The position numbers and the translations under genes are program-made. Of a stretch of 64,000 bases of DNA, positions 9,140 to 18,656 are shown in pieces. Positions within the stretch are counted from its first letter, which is position 1, and each line of letters begins with the position of its first letter. The notes under the pieces were generated by a model that searched no databases, was not told where the DNA came from, and saw only the letters and a program-made list of their open reading frames with translations. Where the stretch lies: assembly GCA_030680405.1 (NCBI GenBank), contig JAUXVT010000028.1:1-64000 (forward strand), in the 5' to 3' direction. Origin of the DNA: Thiobacillus sp. (GTDB taxonomy: Bacteria > Pseudomonadota > Gammaproteobacteria > Burkholderiales > Thiobacillaceae).

Positions 9140-10332
9140 GGCCGATCCTCCCGGTCACGATTGCGGAGGGCATCACGTGAGCGCGTATCCACGGGAGCGG
9201 GGGTTGTCGTGGCCGGCGGCTGCGACAGGACCTCCGGGGCGCCGCTGTAGGGCTGGCTAACGATCTGCTGCAATTTGTCGAGCGGTAGATACAAGAGGCT
9301 GTTGCCGCCTTTCTGGTCCACCAATATTTTGCTGGTGTTGTTCATCACGGTCTGCATGGTGTCGAGATAGATACGCTGGCGCGTGACCTGAGGCGCTTTC
9401 TGATATTCGGCAAGAATTTGCGTAAATCGGCTGGCCTCACCCTCGGCGTTGGCAATCACCGACTGCTTGTAACCCTCGGCCTCCTCCTTCAGACGCGACG
9501 CCAGACCACGAGCGCGCGGCACCACATCGTTGGAGTAGGCCTCGGCTTCATTCTTTGAACGTTCGCGATCCTGGCCTGCCTTGACCGCGTCGTCGAACGC
9601 GGCCTGCACCTGCTCGGGCGGCTGGATATTCTGCAGGGTTACCTGGCTGATGCTGATACCGGTCTTGTAGCGATCGAGAATCTGTTGCATCAGCAGCTTG
9701 GCGCGCGCGGCAATGTCGGCGCGACCTTCATACAGAACAAAATCCATTTTGCTTTTGCCGACGATTTCGCGCATGGCAGTTTCGGCCACCTGCAGCACGG
9801 TGTCTTCCGGCGCACGGTTGACGAACAGGAATTCCTTGGGGTCTTTCAGGATGTATTGAACGGCAAACTGCAGATCAATGATGTTCTCATCGTCAGTCAG
9901 CATCAGCGATTCTTTCAGCACCTTGCTCTTGACGTTGTTGCGGAAGCCGATTTCAACGGTGCGCACCTGATCGACGTTGACGATTTCGCGCGACTCGATC
10001 GGCCACGGCAGATGCCAGCGCGGCCCCGGCTCGGTGGTCTCGACATATTTGCCGAAGCGCAGCACCACACCGCGCTGGCCGGTGTCGACAATGTAAAACC
10101 CGCTCGCCACCCACACCAGCAGCAGCACCCCCATCAGCAAGCCCACCAGATTGCCGCCACCCGGCAAACCGCCAGGGGAAAGGCCCTCTCCGCCGCTTCC
10201 GCCGCCGGTGTTTTTGTTGCCGAACAGGCCACTGAGGCGCTGGTTGATGCGCCGCCAGAGTTCGTCCAGGTCGGGCGGTCCGCTGTTTTTGCGGTTATCT
10301 TTATTGCCCCATTGCGGGTCGTTCCAGGCCAT
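9136..10332 (-). CDS. hflK: HflK, SPFH-domain protease modulator
   Basis: 398 residues from ATG 10332 (MAWNDPQWGN). A longer open frame upstream reads into hflX and is not coding. The layout is a cytoplasmic N-terminus with a glycine-rich GGGSGGEG stretch, one membrane helix (about 65-85), a periplasmic SPFH domain (about 88-270), a helical region and a proline/arginine-rich tail. It forms the HflKC complex around FtsH. It starts 4 bases after hflX and overlaps hflC by 4 bases. Confidence 0.95.
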   Translation of the reverse strand: MAWNDPQWGNKDNRKNSGPPDLDELWRRINQRLSGLFGNKNTGGGSGGEGLSPGGLPGGGNLVGLLMGVLLLVWVASGFYIVDTGQRGVVLRFGKYVETTEPGPRWHLPWPIESREIVNVDQVRTVEIGFRNNVKSKVLKESLMLTDDENIIDLQFAVQYILKDPKEFLFVNRAPEDTVLQVAETAMREIVGKSKMDFVLYEGRADIAARAKLLMQQILDRYKTGISISQVTLQNIQPPEQVQAAFDDAVKAGQDRERSKNEAEAYSNDVVPRARGLASRLKEEAEGYKQSVIANAEGEASRFTQILAEYQKAPQVTRQRIYLDTMQTVMNNTSKILVDQKGGNSLLYLPLDKLQQIVSQPYSGAPEVLSQPPATTTPAPVDTRSRDALRNRDREDRP

Positions 10333-10336
10333 ATCG

Positions 10337-11542
10337 TTATGTAGAGTGAGCTGTAGTTTGGGGAGAGGTGTCGTCGGGTGCGCCGGCTTCATCCTGAACG
10401 CGGTTGGCGAGCAGGATTTCTGACAGCGCCTCGCGTAAAAGTTCAAGCCCCGCGCCGGTTTGCGCGGAAACGTACACACTTTGAAGTTTACCATACTCGT
10501 CGCGCCCCACTCCCGGCGCAACGCCCGTCAGGTCGAGCTTGTTGTAGACGCGAAGCTGTGGCACGGCATCCGCGCCGATCTCTTTCAGCACCAGCTCCAC
10601 CGCTTCGATCTGACGCTCGCGCGCGGGGCTGGCGGAATCGATCACGTGCAATATCAAATCGGCGTCAGCCGTGGCTTCCAGCGTGGCGCGGAAGGCAGCC
10701 ACCAGGTCGTATGGCAGACGGGTGATGAAGCCGACGGTATCCGACAGCACCACTTCGCCCACCTGCGGCAGATAGATTTTGCGCGTGGTGGTGTCTAGCG
10801 TGGCGAACAGCTGGTCGGCCGCATAGGCGCCGGCACGCGTCAATGCATTGAACAGGGTAGATTTGCCCGCATTGGTGTAGCCCACCAGCGCCACCGACAA
10901 CACGTTCTGGCGCATACGCGAACGCCGCTGGGTGCGGCGCTGCTTGCCCAGCTTGGCGAGCCGTTCGCGCAGCGCCTTGACCCGCACGCCGATCAGACGA
11001 CGGTCCGTTTCGAGCTGTTTCTCGCCCGGGCCGCGCATGCCGACACCGCCGCGCTGGCGCTCCAGGTGGGTCCAGCCGCGCACCAGGCGGGTCGACAGAT
11101 GTTGCAACTGGGCCAGTTCGACCTGCAACTTGCCTTCGGCACTGCGCGCCCGGCGGGCAAAGATATCCAGAATCAGGCTGACCCGGTCGATCACCCGGCA
11201 GTGCAGGCGGCCCTCCAGATTGCGTTCCTGCGCGGGCGACAACTCATGGTTGAATATGACGACATCGGCTTCGGTGGCGGCAACCAGCGCAGCGATTTCA
11301 TCGGCCTTGCCGCTGCCCACAAACAGGGCGGCATCCGGGCGGCTGCGTTTGCCCTGCACCTCACCGAGAATGTCGAGCCCGGCGCCAGCCGCCAGCAGGC
11401 GCAACTCGGCCACGCTTTCGGCAAAATCCGGCGTCCCAAAATCGAGCGCCACCAGGATAACGCGTTCCCCACCCGCATGCCGCTCAAACAACGGGACACT
11501 CCCGGTTTCCACCCAGGCTGGCTGCATTCGGCGGACAATCAT
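10337..11542 (-). CDS. hflX: GTPase HflX, ribosome-associated
   Basis: 401 residues. An N-terminal HflX domain and coiled coil (about 1-210, with the family signature RGWTHLERQRGGVGMRGPGE at about 155-174) precedes a G domain. The P-loop is GYTNAGKST (221-229), G3 is DTVGF and G4 is NKLD. HflX splits stalled or stressed 70S ribosomes. It heads the hflX-hflK-hflC-DUF2065-hisZ-purA run. The usual upstream partner hfq is not present here; instead 140 bases separate it from a c-di-GMP signalling gene. The start may be ATG 11542 or the methionine five codons later. Confidence 0.95.
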   Translation of the reverse strand: MIVRRMQPAWVETGSVPLFERHAGGERVILVALDFGTPDFAESVAELRLLAAGAGLDILGEVQGKRSRPDAALFVGSGKADEIAALVAATEADVVIFNHELSPAQERNLEGRLHCRVIDRVSLILDIFARRARSAEGKLQVELAQLQHLSTRLVRGWTHLERQRGGVGMRGPGEKQLETDRRLIGVRVKALRERLAKLGKQRRTQRRSRMRQNVLSVALVGYTNAGKSTLFNALTRAGAYAADQLFATLDTTTRKIYLPQVGEVVLSDTVGFITRLPYDLVAAFRATLEATADADLILHVIDSASPARERQIEAVELVLKEIGADAVPQLRVYNKLDLTGVAPGVGRDEYGKLQSVYVSAQTGAGLELLREALSEILLANRVQDEAGAPDDTSPQTTAHST

Positions 11543-11682
11543 CGGCTGCCGTTGAGAAGGTAAAGCGATACAGGGACAGGTTCACAGGCAGGGCAATCAA
11601 GAGGGGAGGGTGGGGGGCAGCCTGGCATTCATGCAAGTCTCCCATTTTTGGGTTGGTTTCAATTTGCCATTCTAGTTCAAGA

Positions 11683-13497
11683 TCACGCCAACTGCGGGCG
11701 CCCAAAATGCCAGCCCTGCCCGTAGTCCACCCCCATATCGGCCAGGATGCGTGCGGTTTCCGCGTCCTCGACATGCTCGGCCACGGTAAGCACACCTTCC
11801 TTGCGCGCAAAGTTCGCCAGGCTCTCGACAATGCCCGCCACCTTGCGGTCCTGCCGCATGTGCGACACCAGCCAGCCTTCGATTTTCAGGAAACTGACCG
11901 GCAGGTGCGCCAGATACAGGTAGGACGAATAACCGCTGCCGAAATCATCCAGCGCCAGCCGGAAACCAAAGTCGATGAAGGGCTGCAAGTCGGCACGCAA
12001 TTTCTCCAGGCTGACGATGCGCTGACGCTCGGTCAACTCCAGCACGATGGGCTTGACCGGCCCCAGCATCGCGCTGCAGGTCTGGCAATACCCCATGGCG
12101 TTGTTGAGCATTTCTTCGACCAGATCACGCCGTGCCAGAAACTGCGGTGACACGTTCACAAAATGCGCAAAATCGGTCGAGCCGCCCTGGTCCATGCGGG
12201 CGACGCAGCGCTGCATCACGTCACGCACCACCTGCCGGTCGATTTCGGCCATCAGGCCCAGGCCTTCTGCCATGTCGACAAAATCCTTGGCCTCGACCAT
12301 CTCGCCGGTCGCGCTCTCGATGCGCGCCAGCGCTTCGTCCGCAATCGCCAGCCCGCTCTGCAAATCGACGATGACCTGCGAGGCCTGCCTGACCCGGTTT
12401 TCAGCCAGCGCCTGCCGCAGCAGTGCGCTGTTCCATGGCATGTTGGATTGCGCCGCCACCCTGACCTGATCGCGGCCATCCGCCTTGGCCCGATACAAGG
12501 CGTGGTCGATCTTTTCCAGCATGGGCAGGGTTTCGCTGTCGTTCACGCCAAAGGCTGCCACGCCCGCAGAAAAGCTTACAGAAATGGTGCCGACGCCGGT
12601 CTGGATGGGCGTCGCACGAGCCTGACCGGCCAGCCGCTCCATGATGCCGGCAGCCTCTTCCACGGTGCATCCATGCAGCACGAACAAGAATTCCTCCCCG
12701 CCCCAGCGCGCCACCCAGTCGCCTTCGCGCAGCCCGGATTCAAACCGGCGTGCCACGGCTTTCAGCACTTCGTCACCCACGGCATGGCCGTAGCGATCGT
12801 TCACCATCTTGAAATGATCGAGGTCGACCAGGGCCAGCGCGAAGCCATGGCCGTCGCGCGGGGTGCGCGCCCTTTCCTTTTGCAGTCGTTCCTCGGCCGC
12901 GCGCCGGTTGGGCAATCCGGTCAGCGGATCGGTCAGCGCGATGCGCTGCAGCAGGTCTTTCTGCGCGGATTGATGCAAGGCATTGCCGAGCCAGTCGGCA
13001 ATCAGACCCATGTAGGCGACATCCACCGCGTCGGGCGGCGATTGGCAACGCTGGCGCAGAAAAGCGAGCACCCAGCGTGCATCCTCGCCGACCGACACCG
13101 GAAGGCCGGAGTAGGTTCGCAGCCCCAGTTGGTTCACCAGAGCATGGTTGGCATACAGCGGGTCCTCGCGCAGATCGGCAATGTGGCTGGGCTCGCGGGT
13201 GAGATGCACGGCATGGCACAACACCGTTTCCACCATCAGCACCGTACCTTCGGGAAATACCCCCAGGCGGTCGCTGACATAGCGCGCGGTGTAGTGCTCG
13301 CCAAACTCGCCCAGCACCACCAGATCCATGTCCAGCACCTTCGCAGCCATGTCCAGCATGGCGCGAATGCGTTCGGCGTCCGAAAGCCCAGGCTGCACGG
13401 ACAACTTCCACAAGGCGTTGAGGCGATCAACATGCGTGTCGCCCTGGCTGACAAGTGGCACGACTGGATCGGACGGGTTGACAGGCTGCATGGTCAC
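11683..13497 (-). CDS. GAF-GGDEF-EAL cyclic di-GMP signalling protein
   Basis: 604 residues with no membrane segment. A GAF-like sensor (about 40-180) is followed by a GGDEF domain with an intact WGGEEF (active-site GGEEF at 266-270) and an RxxD inhibitory site five residues before it (R257, D260). The EAL domain begins at E388-A389-L390. It keeps NVSPQF, ELTE, DDFGSG, FLKIE and QGWHFGRP, although AEHVED departs from the common AEGVE. Both diguanylate cyclase and phosphodiesterase activities are therefore possible. The cytoplasmic GAF domain suggests control by a small ligand or redox state. The start is GTG 13497 or ATG 13491; neither has a strong ribosome-binding site. Confidence 0.9.
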   Translation of the reverse strand: MTMQPVNPSDPVVPLVSQGDTHVDRLNALWKLSVQPGLSDAERIRAMLDMAAKVLDMDLVVLGEFGEHYTARYVSDRLGVFPEGTVLMVETVLCHAVHLTREPSHIADLREDPLYANHALVNQLGLRTYSGLPVSVGEDARWVLAFLRQRCQSPPDAVDVAYMGLIADWLGNALHQSAQKDLLQRIALTDPLTGLPNRRAAEERLQKERARTPRDGHGFALALVDLDHFKMVNDRYGHAVGDEVLKAVARRFESGLREGDWVARWGGEEFLFVLHGCTVEEAAGIMERLAGQARATPIQTGVGTISVSFSAGVAAFGVNDSETLPMLEKIDHALYRAKADGRDQVRVAAQSNMPWNSALLRQALAENRVRQASQVIVDLQSGLAIADEALARIESATGEMVEAKDFVDMAEGLGLMAEIDRQVVRDVMQRCVARMDQGGSTDFAHFVNVSPQFLARRDLVEEMLNNAMGYCQTCSAMLGPVKPIVLELTERQRIVSLEKLRADLQPFIDFGFRLALDDFGSGYSSYLYLAHLPVSFLKIEGWLVSHMRQDRKVAGIVESLANFARKEGVLTVAEHVEDAETARILADMGVDYGQGWHFGRPQLA

Positions 13498-13543
13498 CGT
13501 TCGGACTCGCTAAAAGGCCGCCATTGTAGCGTCAGGGCGCGTT

Positions 13544-14635
13544 TTACAACTCCACCGCTCGCAGGCGCTCGGCTGCCTGTTCCGGATTGATGGTATTGAC
13601 GAACAGCCCCGAGCCCAACTCAAAACCGGTAGGAATCGAGGTGCGCGGGCAGATTTCCAGATGCCAGTGGTAGCTCGGCGCGTGTGCCTGCTGCTGGCTG
13701 TCGTGCGGCACCGAATGCAGGAAGAAGTTGTACTGCGCGCCGCCGATGACGGCATCCAGCCGCGCCATGGTGCGCTTCATCACCCGCGCCAGGTCAGCCA
13801 GGTCCTCGGCGCGCACGTCGAGAAAATCCGCCTGGTGCGCCAGTGGCAGGATGTGTACCTCCCATTCGTAGCGGCTGGCGAAGGGCTTGATGGCGATGAA
13901 TTTTTCGCCGCGCTCGACCACGTACTGGCCGACATTGATCTTGCGCCGCACCGCGCCGGAGTTGCGGTCGTAAATCGTCGCCTCGAAGGTCAGCGCCTCG
14001 TCGATCAGCGCGCAGAAGATGCAGTGATGGTGCTTGGCGAAATGCGCGGCGCTGTTCTTCACTTCGGCGTCGACGTTTTCCGGAACCACCGGCATCGCGA
14101 TCACCTGGCTGTGCGTATGCGGAATCGACGCCCCGGCCGCCGGGCCGAAGTTCTTGAACACCAGCACGTATTTCAGCCGCTCGTCCGATTCGAACAATTG
14201 GCGCATGCGTGTCTGGTACACGCCGAATAATGCGGCCAGATGGCTTTCTATCATATCGTGCACGGCGATGCCGTGTTCAAAGTGATCGATGATGACCTCG
14301 TGTCGCCCGTAGCCGTCGATGGTCTGCTGCAGGCCGAAGTTGAACCCGGCCTGTTCGCGGTCGTCGCCCAGCACCGGGTAGAGGTTTTCCACCATGCGGA
14401 TCTGCCACTCGCCTTCGGCTGGCCAGCTCAGAATCAGCGGCGGCGTCTTGTGCTCGTTGCCACGGCAGAAGGGGCAGGTTTCGACATGCTTGCGGGTGTC
14501 GCGCGGCGCCAGTTCCTCGGCCTTTTTCGGGCGCATGCTGCGCGCAGTGGCAACCAGCACCGACTCACTCGGCACGATGGGATTGATGCGGATTTCGCGG
14601 ACTTCACTCGTATCGGGTGCGTTCTGGTCTGACAT
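13544..14635 (-). CDS. galT: GalT-like hexose-1-phosphate nucleotidylyltransferase
   Basis: 363 residues of the GalT (HIT superfamily) family. The zinc-site CPFC is at 54-57 and the catalytic triad segment PHTHSQ at 172-177, where the second histidine becomes uridylylated or adenylylated. A second half contains CIFC and SYHWHLEICP. The protein is expected to exchange sugar-1-phosphates between nucleotide carriers. There is no galK, galE or galM nearby, so a role in nucleotide-sugar recycling or glycogen-type metabolism is as likely as galactose use. The gene is minus-strand and alone, facing the GGDEF-EAL gene 46 bases downstream. Confidence 0.85.
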   Translation of the reverse strand: MSDQNAPDTSEVREIRINPIVPSESVLVATARSMRPKKAEELAPRDTRKHVETCPFCRGNEHKTPPLILSWPAEGEWQIRMVENLYPVLGDDREQAGFNFGLQQTIDGYGRHEVIIDHFEHGIAVHDMIESHLAALFGVYQTRMRQLFESDERLKYVLVFKNFGPAAGASIPHTHSQVIAMPVVPENVDAEVKNSAAHFAKHHHCIFCALIDEALTFEATIYDRNSGAVRRKINVGQYVVERGEKFIAIKPFASRYEWEVHILPLAHQADFLDVRAEDLADLARVMKRTMARLDAVIGGAQYNFFLHSVPHDSQQQAHAPSYHWHLEICPRTSIPTGFELGSGLFVNTINPEQAAERLRAVEL

Positions 14636-14736
14636 GCGGCTTCTCCTCTGGCGGCTAGCTTAAATCAGCCGGATCAAGCTGTCGGTTCATAATTTTTATG
14701 CCCCCTGTCATGCTTTTTATCCCCGTCCGCGCTAGG

Positions 14737-14787
14737 GCAAGCAAGCTGTTAAAGGGCTCCACGGGAGCCCTTTAACAGCTTGCTTGC
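14737..14787. repeat. Perfect 24-bp inverted repeat with 3-base loop
   Basis: The left arm 14737-14760 and right arm 14764-14787 are exact reverse complements around ACG. The arms begin GCAAGCAAGCTGTTAAAGGG. There is no T-run on either side, so it is not a standard rho-independent terminator. It lies between the divergent galT-like gene (start 14635) and the gene at 14855. It could act as an mRNA-stabilising hairpin, a protein-binding palindrome or a small mobile repeat. Confidence 0.9.
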
Positions 14788-14854
14788 TAACGTTGACGAA
14801 GCCCTGCCCGGCGCCGACAATGACAGGTCTTTGCCGACCCTTCGGAGCGTCCCC

Positions 14855-15139
14855 ATGGATATCGATAAAACCCTGCACGACGAACAGCGCATCATGCGCA
14901 TGATGCGCAAGACCCTCACCTCCATCGTGCGCGACACCGCGCCGCGCGACGGCAACCCCAGCCCATTGACCGAAGCCACGGTGCTCGGCATCAAGGATTG
15001 CCTGGTGGTGATTTCTAACCGCGAAGTCGAACTCGCCAAGCTCACCGGCCGCACCCTGGAAGAGCGCCCGCGCTATACCGACGAGACGCCTAGCGCCCAC
15101 GTCGTCAAGATCAGCAGCATTCCGAAAAAGACGCACTGA
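14855..15139 (+). CDS. Conserved hypothetical protein
   Basis: 94 residues from ATG 14855. An upstream in-frame start would run back into the inverted repeat and is less likely. The protein is charged and helical, with MRKTLTSIVRDTAP and a central LGIKDCLVVISNREVELAKL helix. Similar short proteins occur in betaproteobacteria next to cell-division or housekeeping genes, but I do not know a function. It is followed 2 bases later by another small gene, so the two are probably co-transcribed. Confidence 0.65.
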   Translation: MDIDKTLHDEQRIMRMMRKTLTSIVRDTAPRDGNPSPLTEATVLGIKDCLVVISNREVELAKLTGRTLEERPRYTDETPSAHVVKISSIPKKTH

Positions 15140-15141
15140 CC

Positions 15142-15393
15142 ATGCCGCAAGCCACCAGCCTGTTCACCGATGTCGAATCGAAAGTCGTCGGCACCTCGGC
15201 GGTGGTGATTTATTCGCCCCCCGGCAAGAACCGCAAGCGGTTTCCCGAAGGCTGTGTGCAGGTTTACGCCAGCGAGGACGAGGCGCGCAGACACGCCGAC
15301 GCGGCCAAGAGCCTGCGCGCGGCAATCGCCAGCGGGCCCTCGCGTTCGTCCGAAGGCTTCAAGCTGTTTTATCTGGTGCGCTGGCTGGACTGA
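15142..15393 (+). CDS. Conserved hypothetical protein
   Basis: 83 residues from ATG 15142, two bases after the preceding gene. It contains a possible nucleotide- or metal-free alpha/beta fold with VYASEDEARRHADAAKSLRA and ends FKLFYLVRWLD. No recognised motif, signal peptide or membrane helix. It converges on der with 6 bases between the stops. Codon use matches the neighbours, which supports a real gene. Confidence 0.6.
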   Translation: MPQATSLFTDVESKVVGTSAVVIYSPPGKNRKRFPEGCVQVYASEDEARRHADAAKSLRAAIASGPSRSSEGFKLFYLVRWLD

Positions 15394-15399
15394 GCGCGC

Positions 15400-16809
15400 T
15401 CAGTCTTTGCCGTAGACCTTGCGCCGCACCCGCTTCTTGCGCCGCATCCGCGTCGCCTCGCTTTCGGTCAGCGGCCCGCGTGTCTTGCCTTCAAACGGAT
15501 TCTTGCCGCTGTCTTCCTTGATCTGGATTCGCAGCGGCGTGCCCTGCAGCTTGAACGCCTTGCGGAAACTGCTTTCCAGATAGCGCTTGTAATCGTCGCG
15601 CAGTCCTTCCAGCGCGTTGCCGTGCAACACGATGACCGGCGGATTCTTGCCGCCCTGGTGGGCATAGCGCGGCTTGGGGCGGAACAGGCCATTCTTGGGT
15701 GGCGCGTGTTGTTCCACCGCCATCTCCAGCACCCGTGTGAGCTTGGGCGTCGACAGCTTGATGAAGGCGGCGGCATGCGCGGCTTCGACGTCCTTCAGCA
15801 GGTTTTCCAGGCCCTTGCCCTTCAGCGCCGAAATGTAATTGAAGCGGGCAAAGTCGAGAAACGCCAGCTTGCGCCCGATGTCGCGCTTGACGTCGTCGCG
15901 CTGCTCGGCGGAAAGCCCGTCCCACTTGTTGACCGCGACCACCAGCGCGCGCCCGGTTTCCAGCACGAAACCCGCCAGATGCGCGTCCTGCTCGGAAATG
16001 TTCTCATGCGCGTCGAGCACCAGTACCACCACATTGGCGTCCTCGATCGCCTGCAGGGTCTTGATGACGGAGAATTTTTCCACCGTCTCGAACACCTTGC
16101 CGCGGCGGCGCAGGCCGGCGGTGTCGATCAGGATGTAGGGCTTGCCGTCGCGCTCGAACTCGACATAGATCGAATCGCGCGTGGTGCCGGGCTGGTCGAA
16201 CGCGATAACGCGTTCCTCGCCCACCAGCGTGTTGACCAGCGTCGACTTGCCGACGTTGGGACGCCCCACCAGCGCAATCTTGGGCACGCCGAAATCGTCG
16301 CTTTTCTCTTCCTCTTCGGAAAACGGCGCCAGCGCCTCGGCCACCAGATCGGCGACGCCGTCGCCATGCGCGCTGGAAATTGCCAGCGGCTGGCCCAGTG
16401 CCAGTTCGTGAAACTCGGCGGTGACCACTGCGCTGTTCATACCTTCGGCCTTGTTGACCGCGAGCAGCACCGGACAGCGTGCACGGCGCAGGCGGTCGGC
16501 GATCAGCTTGTCCTGCGGCGTCAGCCCTGCCCGGGCATCGACCAGGAAAATGATGGCGTCGGCCTCGTCGATGGCTTGCAGCGTCTGGCGCGCCATTTCG
16601 GCGAGGATGCCGTCGGTGACGACCGGCTCCAAACCGCCGGTGTCGACCACCAGATAGGGTTTTTCGCCGAGGCGCCCGCGCCCGTAATGGCGATCGCGCG
16701 TCATCCCCGGCAAATCGTGCACCAGCGCGTCGCGCGTGCCGGTGAGGCGGTTGAATAAGGTGGACTTGCCGACGTTGGGACGCCCGACAAGAACCAGAGT
16801 GGGAAGCAT
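15400..16809 (-). CDS. der: Ribosome biogenesis GTPase Der (EngA)
   Basis: 469 residues with the tandem G-domain layout unique to Der. The first P-loop GRPNVGKST is at 9-17 and the second identical one at 182-190, each with its own DTGG/DTAG and NKxE/NKWD motifs. A C-terminal KH-like domain follows, with a basic tail. Der is an essential 50S subunit assembly factor. It is the last gene of the ndk-to-der operon, 43 bases after bamB, as in many proteobacteria. Confidence 0.97.
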   Translation of the reverse strand: MLPTLVLVGRPNVGKSTLFNRLTGTRDALVHDLPGMTRDRHYGRGRLGEKPYLVVDTGGLEPVVTDGILAEMARQTLQAIDEADAIIFLVDARAGLTPQDKLIADRLRRARCPVLLAVNKAEGMNSAVVTAEFHELALGQPLAISSAHGDGVADLVAEALAPFSEEEEKSDDFGVPKIALVGRPNVGKSTLVNTLVGEERVIAFDQPGTTRDSIYVEFERDGKPYILIDTAGLRRRGKVFETVEKFSVIKTLQAIEDANVVVLVLDAHENISEQDAHLAGFVLETGRALVVAVNKWDGLSAEQRDDVKRDIGRKLAFLDFARFNYISALKGKGLENLLKDVEAAHAAAFIKLSTPKLTRVLEMAVEQHAPPKNGLFRPKPRYAHQGGKNPPVIVLHGNALEGLRDDYKRYLESSFRKAFKLQGTPLRIQIKEDSGKNPFEGKTRGPLTESEATRMRRKKRVRRKVYGKD

Positions 16810-16852
16810 GGCTATCCTTGCTGACGCGCGGGCAAAGCCGGCGCGTCGTTAT

Positions 16853-18013
16853 TTATTTGAGTCTAAAAGCGACAACACTGCCTTTGGCCGTCTGCACCGC
16901 GAAACCCGGCCCGATGTCGACCGGTGCCGTGCGCACGCTGCTGTCGACCCTGGCGCGCGCAACGAAGCTGCCGTCCTCGGCCGACAGTACATGCACGACA
17001 CCTTCACCGTCGGCCACCACCACCCAGGCACCCAGCGCCAGCGGCGCGGTGACCTGGCGGCGCGCCAGCTTGTCCTGCCGCCAGCCGGCTCGGCCACTGG
17101 TTTTGTCGTAGGCGGTCACGGCGTCCTTGTCATCGGTGACGTAGACATTGTGCTCGTCCATCGCCACCCCGCTGTTGCTGGAGGTGTCGCGCGCCCACAG
17201 CGGTGTGCCGTTGCGGCGGTCGAAGCAGGCCACGCGCCCCTGGTAGGCGACGGCGCACACCTGCCGTTCGTCCACCACCGGATTGCCCATCACATCGGTC
17301 ACCCGTTCGAGTTCAGTCGCCCCGCGCGGCAGTGCCACCGTGGCCTCCCACAGCTGCGCGCCGTTGGCGGCATTGAGCGCGACCAGCTTGCCGCCCGGGA
17401 ATCCGACGTAGAGCACGTCGTCACTCACCGCCATGCCGCCTGACCCCCGCAAGCTCAACGCTGGCAGATTACGGCTGTACAGCCACTTGCGGCTGCCGTC
17501 TGTCACAGCAAGGCCATGCACGCGGCCATCGCCGGTGCGTGCGATCACCGTGTCGGCCACAGCCAGCAACCGACCAGTCACCTCGCTCGACAGCGCCACC
17601 TTCCAGCGCACCTGACCGCTGGTCGGATCCAGCGCCAGCAATTCGCCCTTGCCGCCGCCCGCCAATACCAGGCCTTGGCCCGCACCCACCCCGGCGGATA
17701 GCTTCACGCCGGTGTCGGTGCGCCAGACCGTGTTGCCGGTGGCCACAGCGATGCGCACCACCCGGCTGCCGCCGGCAGCGAAGACGTCGTCGCCTTCGGC
17801 CAGGGGGTGGAACAAATGACCGGCGGCGTCGCCGGTGTCGCCTTTCCAGGCCTCGCTGAGACTGGCGGTCGGTTTGAATTCGTCCAGTTCGGCAGGCTTG
17901 GCCTTGGCCGGGCTGGAACCGAACCAGCCGCCCACCGTGCTGGTCATCGAACCGACCGTGCTGCAGCCCGACAAAGCCAGCGCCAGGCCGGCGACAATCA
18001 AGCGCATCTTCAT
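16853..18013 (-). CDS. bamB: Outer membrane assembly lipoprotein BamB
   Basis: 386 residues. The signal peptide ends in the lipobox LSGC (cysteine at about 17), so it is an outer-membrane lipoprotein. The rest is an eight-bladed PQQ-like beta-propeller with repeated blades such as GGKLVALNAANGAQLWEA and VTAYDKTSGRAGWRQD. BamB is a scaffold of the BAM complex that inserts beta-barrel proteins. Its ATG overlaps the yfgM stop (ATGA), and der follows. The yfgM-bamB-der order is the standard one. Confidence 0.95.
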   Translation of the reverse strand: MKMRLIVAGLALALSGCSTVGSMTSTVGGWFGSSPAKAKPAELDEFKPTASLSEAWKGDTGDAAGHLFHPLAEGDDVFAAGGSRVVRIAVATGNTVWRTDTGVKLSAGVGAGQGLVLAGGGKGELLALDPTSGQVRWKVALSSEVTGRLLAVADTVIARTGDGRVHGLAVTDGSRKWLYSRNLPALSLRGSGGMAVSDDVLYVGFPGGKLVALNAANGAQLWEATVALPRGATELERVTDVMGNPVVDERQVCAVAYQGRVACFDRRNGTPLWARDTSSNSGVAMDEHNVYVTDDKDAVTAYDKTSGRAGWRQDKLARRQVTAPLALGAWVVVADGEGVVHVLSAEDGSFVARARVDSSVRTAPVDIGPGFAVQTAKGSVVAFRLK

Positions 18014-18651
18014 TTGGCCTCTCCTCCCAGCGCTTCGAGCTTCAGTTCGACAATGTTGCGGTAGGGGTTGTCTTTCGCCATTTTGCCAAAGGCGGCCTGA
18101 TACGCGGCGCGCGCCTCGGCCGGCTTGCCCTGCGCCAGCAGCACGTCACCCGTCAGGTCATGAAAGCGGAATGCAAACGCATCGCTGTGGGTGGCGGACA
18201 GGGTTTTCAGCGCAGCGTCATACTGTTTCTGGTCGAGTTGCACCCCGGCAAGCCGCAGACGCGCCAGATCCTTGACCGCGGACTCCTTGCTGTTGTCTGC
18301 CGCCCACTCCAGCTGGGCCTGCGCGCTTTTCACATCCTTGGCGCCGACGTTCAGCTTGGCCAGCAACAGCGCCGCACGCGGCGCATAGGCCGTGCCCTTG
18401 TATTGGTCGATCAGCATTGCCCCCGCCTCGCGCGCGCCCTTGGCGTCGCTGGCGGCCAACGACTGGGTGAGCTGTTCGTACACGGTGGCGGCTTCCAGGC
18501 TCTGCGTCACCACGCGGTTCTGCCAGTAGCGCCAGCCCGCCCCCGCAGCGATCAACACGGCCAGGCCGATCATCACCAGATTGCCCCAGCGTTTCCACCA
18601 GGCCTTCAGTTCGTCCAGCCGTTCCTGTTCGTCGAGATCGTAGGTTGCCAT
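18010..18651 (-). CDS. yfgM: YfgM family SecYEG ancillary protein
   Basis: 213 residues. A short cytoplasmic N-terminus (DLDEQERLDELKAWWKRWGN), one membrane helix (about 25-43) and a periplasmic TPR-like region follow. In E. coli YfgM binds the translocon chaperone PpiD and SecYEG and helps move periplasmic and outer-membrane proteins. The gene overlaps bamB by 4 bases and starts 5 bases after hisS. The repeats are visible as alanine-rich helices such as YAPRAALLLAKLNVGAKD. Confidence 0.9.
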   Translation of the reverse strand: MATYDLDEQERLDELKAWWKRWGNLVMIGLAVLIAAGAGWRYWQNRVVTQSLEAATVYEQLTQSLAASDAKGAREAGAMLIDQYKGTAYAPRAALLLAKLNVGAKDVKSAQAQLEWAADNSKESAVKDLARLRLAGVQLDQKQYDAALKTLSATHSDAFAFRFHDLTGDVLLAQGKPAEARAAYQAAFGKMAKDNPYRNIVELKLEALGGEAK

Positions 18652-18656
18652 TTTAT

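Noticed and set aside
12163-13590. 475-codon plus-strand frame across the GGDEF-EAL gene
   Set aside because: Antisense shadow; the minus-strand frame has complete GAF, GGDEF and EAL motifs.
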